Shown here: positions 62,802 through 64,000 of the stretch, piece by piece
Numbering within the stretch: position 1 is the stretch's first letter
How the letters are laid out: each line of letters begins with the position of its first letter
NCBI RefSeq assembly: GCF_001457415.1
Contig: NZ_LN881724.1
Span: forward strand, 1,426,001 to 1,490,000
Source of the DNA: Gorillibacterium timonense
GTDB taxonomy: Bacteria > Bacillota > Bacilli > Paenibacillales > NBRC-103111
Reading direction: 5' to 3'
Length of the DNA: 64,000 nucleotides
Notes under the pieces: generated by a model
Seen by the model: the letters and a program-made list of their open reading frames with translations, nothing else
What the model was told of the DNA's origin: nothing
Databases searched by the model: none
Translations under genes and position numbers: made by a program

Positions 62802-63653
62802 CTGAATAAAGTCACCAAGAGCATTTTGCTGTCGTCTGCTGTCTTTGCGTCCGGACTCCTGTTTGTCCAGCAGAGTGAAGCCGCATCGTCCCCCGTCAAG
62901 GTTCAGATCAACGACACGATCGTTTCCTTTCCTGATGCCCAGCCGTTCGTCGATTCCAATAGCCGTACCCAGATTCCGGTTCGCGTCGTTTCGGAGAAAA
63001 TGGGATACTCGGTTACTTCTATAGACGAGGGAAAGCAAGTAAAGGTTACAATCTCGGGAAAAAATCGCACCATCATTTTAAAAACGGGTGAACAAACCGC
63101 TACCGTCAACGGAGAGACGATCAGCCTCGACACGAAAGCACTCATCTCCAAAAACCGTACTTATGTACCGCTCCGCTTTATCTCCGAATCGTTCGGGACC
63201 GAGGTGAACTGGGATTCCAAGACCCAGCTTGCTATCGTTAACGCAGACGGAAAGGACCATGCACCCGCAATCAAGGCGGAGAGCTCGGCTGCCCTGCTTG
63301 TTGCGAACTCCAAGAAATATCTCGGGATTCCTTACATGTGGGGAGGTTCGACACCAAGCGGCTTCGACTGCTCCGGATTCGTCGCCTATCTCCTCAATCA
63401 GCAGAAGGTGACCGTTCCCCGCACGGCGGACGGAATGCGCGCCAACACCGGGACAAGCGTATTCCAGCCACAGCCGGGAGACCTGGTTTTCTTCTCTAAC
63501 ACGCAAAAGGCTCCAGCCAATCATGTCGGCATCTATATCGGCAGCGGCAAATTCATCTCCGCCACCAACTCGAACGGCATTCATATCGATCCGTTGACGA
63601 CCGGCTACTGGGGCAACCGCTATTTCACCGCCAAACGCGTCTTTTCTTCATGA
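62802..63653 (+). CDS. NlpC/P60 wall hydrolase with copper amine oxidase N-domain
   Basis: About 283 residues: signal peptide (about 1-28, ending QSEAA), copper amine oxidase N-terminal-like domain (about 30-145; QIPVRVVSEKMGY and YVPLRFISESFGT) and a C40 peptidase domain (about 160-283) with catalytic Cys in GFDCSGFVAYLL and His in NHVGIYIGSG and GIHIDP. Cleaves peptidoglycan stem peptides. AGGAGG at 62790 points to a rare CTG start at 62802, which restores a normal signal peptide (NKVTKSILLSSAVF); the TTG at 62826 has no site and would cut the basic N-region. Confidence 0.88.
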   Translation: MNKVTKSILLSSAVFASGLLFVQQSEAASSPVKVQINDTIVSFPDAQPFVDSNSRTQIPVRVVSEKMGYSVTSIDEGKQVKVTISGKNRTIILKTGEQTATVNGETISLDTKALISKNRTYVPLRFISESFGTEVNWDSKTQLAIVNADGKDHAPAIKAESSAALLVANSKKYLGIPYMWGGSTPSGFDCSGFVAYLLNQQKVTVPRTADGMRANTGTSVFQPQPGDLVFFSNTQKAPANHVGIYIGSGKFISATNSNGIHIDPLTTGYWGNRYFTAKRVFSS

Positions 63654-63699
63654 GCGGACTTATCAACCATTGCTAGCGGTTGAATGGTTCCGTTCGATG

Positions 63700-63725
63700 A
63701 GCGCTCCTTCCGGGAGCGCTTTTTC
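63700..63725 (+). terminator. Terminator after the NlpC/P60 gene
   Basis: AGCGCTCC, 4-base loop, GGGAGCGCT, then five T residues. Confidence 0.85.
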
Positions 63726-63733
63726 GATTTGGA

Positions 63734-63763
63734 TTGTAATTCTTCGGGACAAACGGGTACAAT
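63734..63763 (+). promoter_or_regulatory. Predicted promoter of lpd
   Basis: TTGTAA, 18-base spacer, TACAAT, 35 bases before the lpd start. Confidence 0.5.
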
Positions 63764-63777
63764 GGGGAGCGTAGTAA

Positions 63778-64000
<223 letters not shown>

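Overview
The window looks like a spore-forming Firmicute of the Paenibacillus type. It holds a complete spoIIIA operon, spoIVB, spo0A and phosphosulfolactate genes. The gene order of the chromosomal part largely follows the Bacillus subtilis yqhO to spo0A segment, but codon use is GC-richer and start codons are often TTG, GTG or apparently CTG. No rRNA, tRNA or CRISPR array was seen.

Positions 1-2440 are AT-rich accessory DNA: two unknown genes, a frameshifted gene remnant and a decayed IS3-type transposase. From 2600 to 37750 the conserved core runs: patatin lipase (yqhO), yqhP and yqhQ (minus strand), aroQ, yqhT peptidase, efp, then a block special to this lineage (aspartokinase with an internal start, DMT exporter with divergent MocR regulator, DUF441, comB-comA for sulfolactate), then yqhV, spoIIIAA-AH, accB-accC, asp23-amaP-DUF2273, nusB, folD, xseA, xseB, ispA, [accessory insert], dxs, tlyA, a small unknown gene, argR, recN, spoIVB and spo0A. 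These genes serve the mother-cell to forespore channel, fatty acid synthesis, envelope stress, folate and isoprenoid supply, DNA repair and control of sporulation. The insert between ispA and dxs is a solo tyrosine recombinase between two perfect 26-bp inverted repeats, each shaped like a recombination core site, followed by an HD-GYP gene.

From about 37.6 to 58.85 kb lies a 21-kb integrative element inserted in the 3' end of spo0A. A perfect 107-bp direct repeat of spo0A coding sequence bounds it. The left copy completes a full-length spo0A; the right copy is a 76-codon remnant followed by the original spo0A terminator. The element carries its tyrosine integrase next to attL, an ArdA-like antirestriction protein, RadC-like protein, XRE repressor, a run of small unknown genes (including MORN, TPR and zinc-knuckle-like proteins), two secreted proteins, an SF2 helicase, a Rep-like protein, two decayed large serine recombinases with an EVE-like gene between them, and a large predicted membrane protein beside attR. 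I see no relaxase or type IV secretion genes, so it looks like an integrated plasmid-like or mobilisable element.

From 58.9 kb to the end the chromosome resumes: small membrane protein, MazG-like pyrophosphohydrolase, DUF2785 protein, copper amine oxidase N-domain protein, a c-di-AMP (ydaO-type) riboswitch before an NlpC/P60 wall hydrolase, and the start of a dihydrolipoyl dehydrogenase gene that runs off the window.
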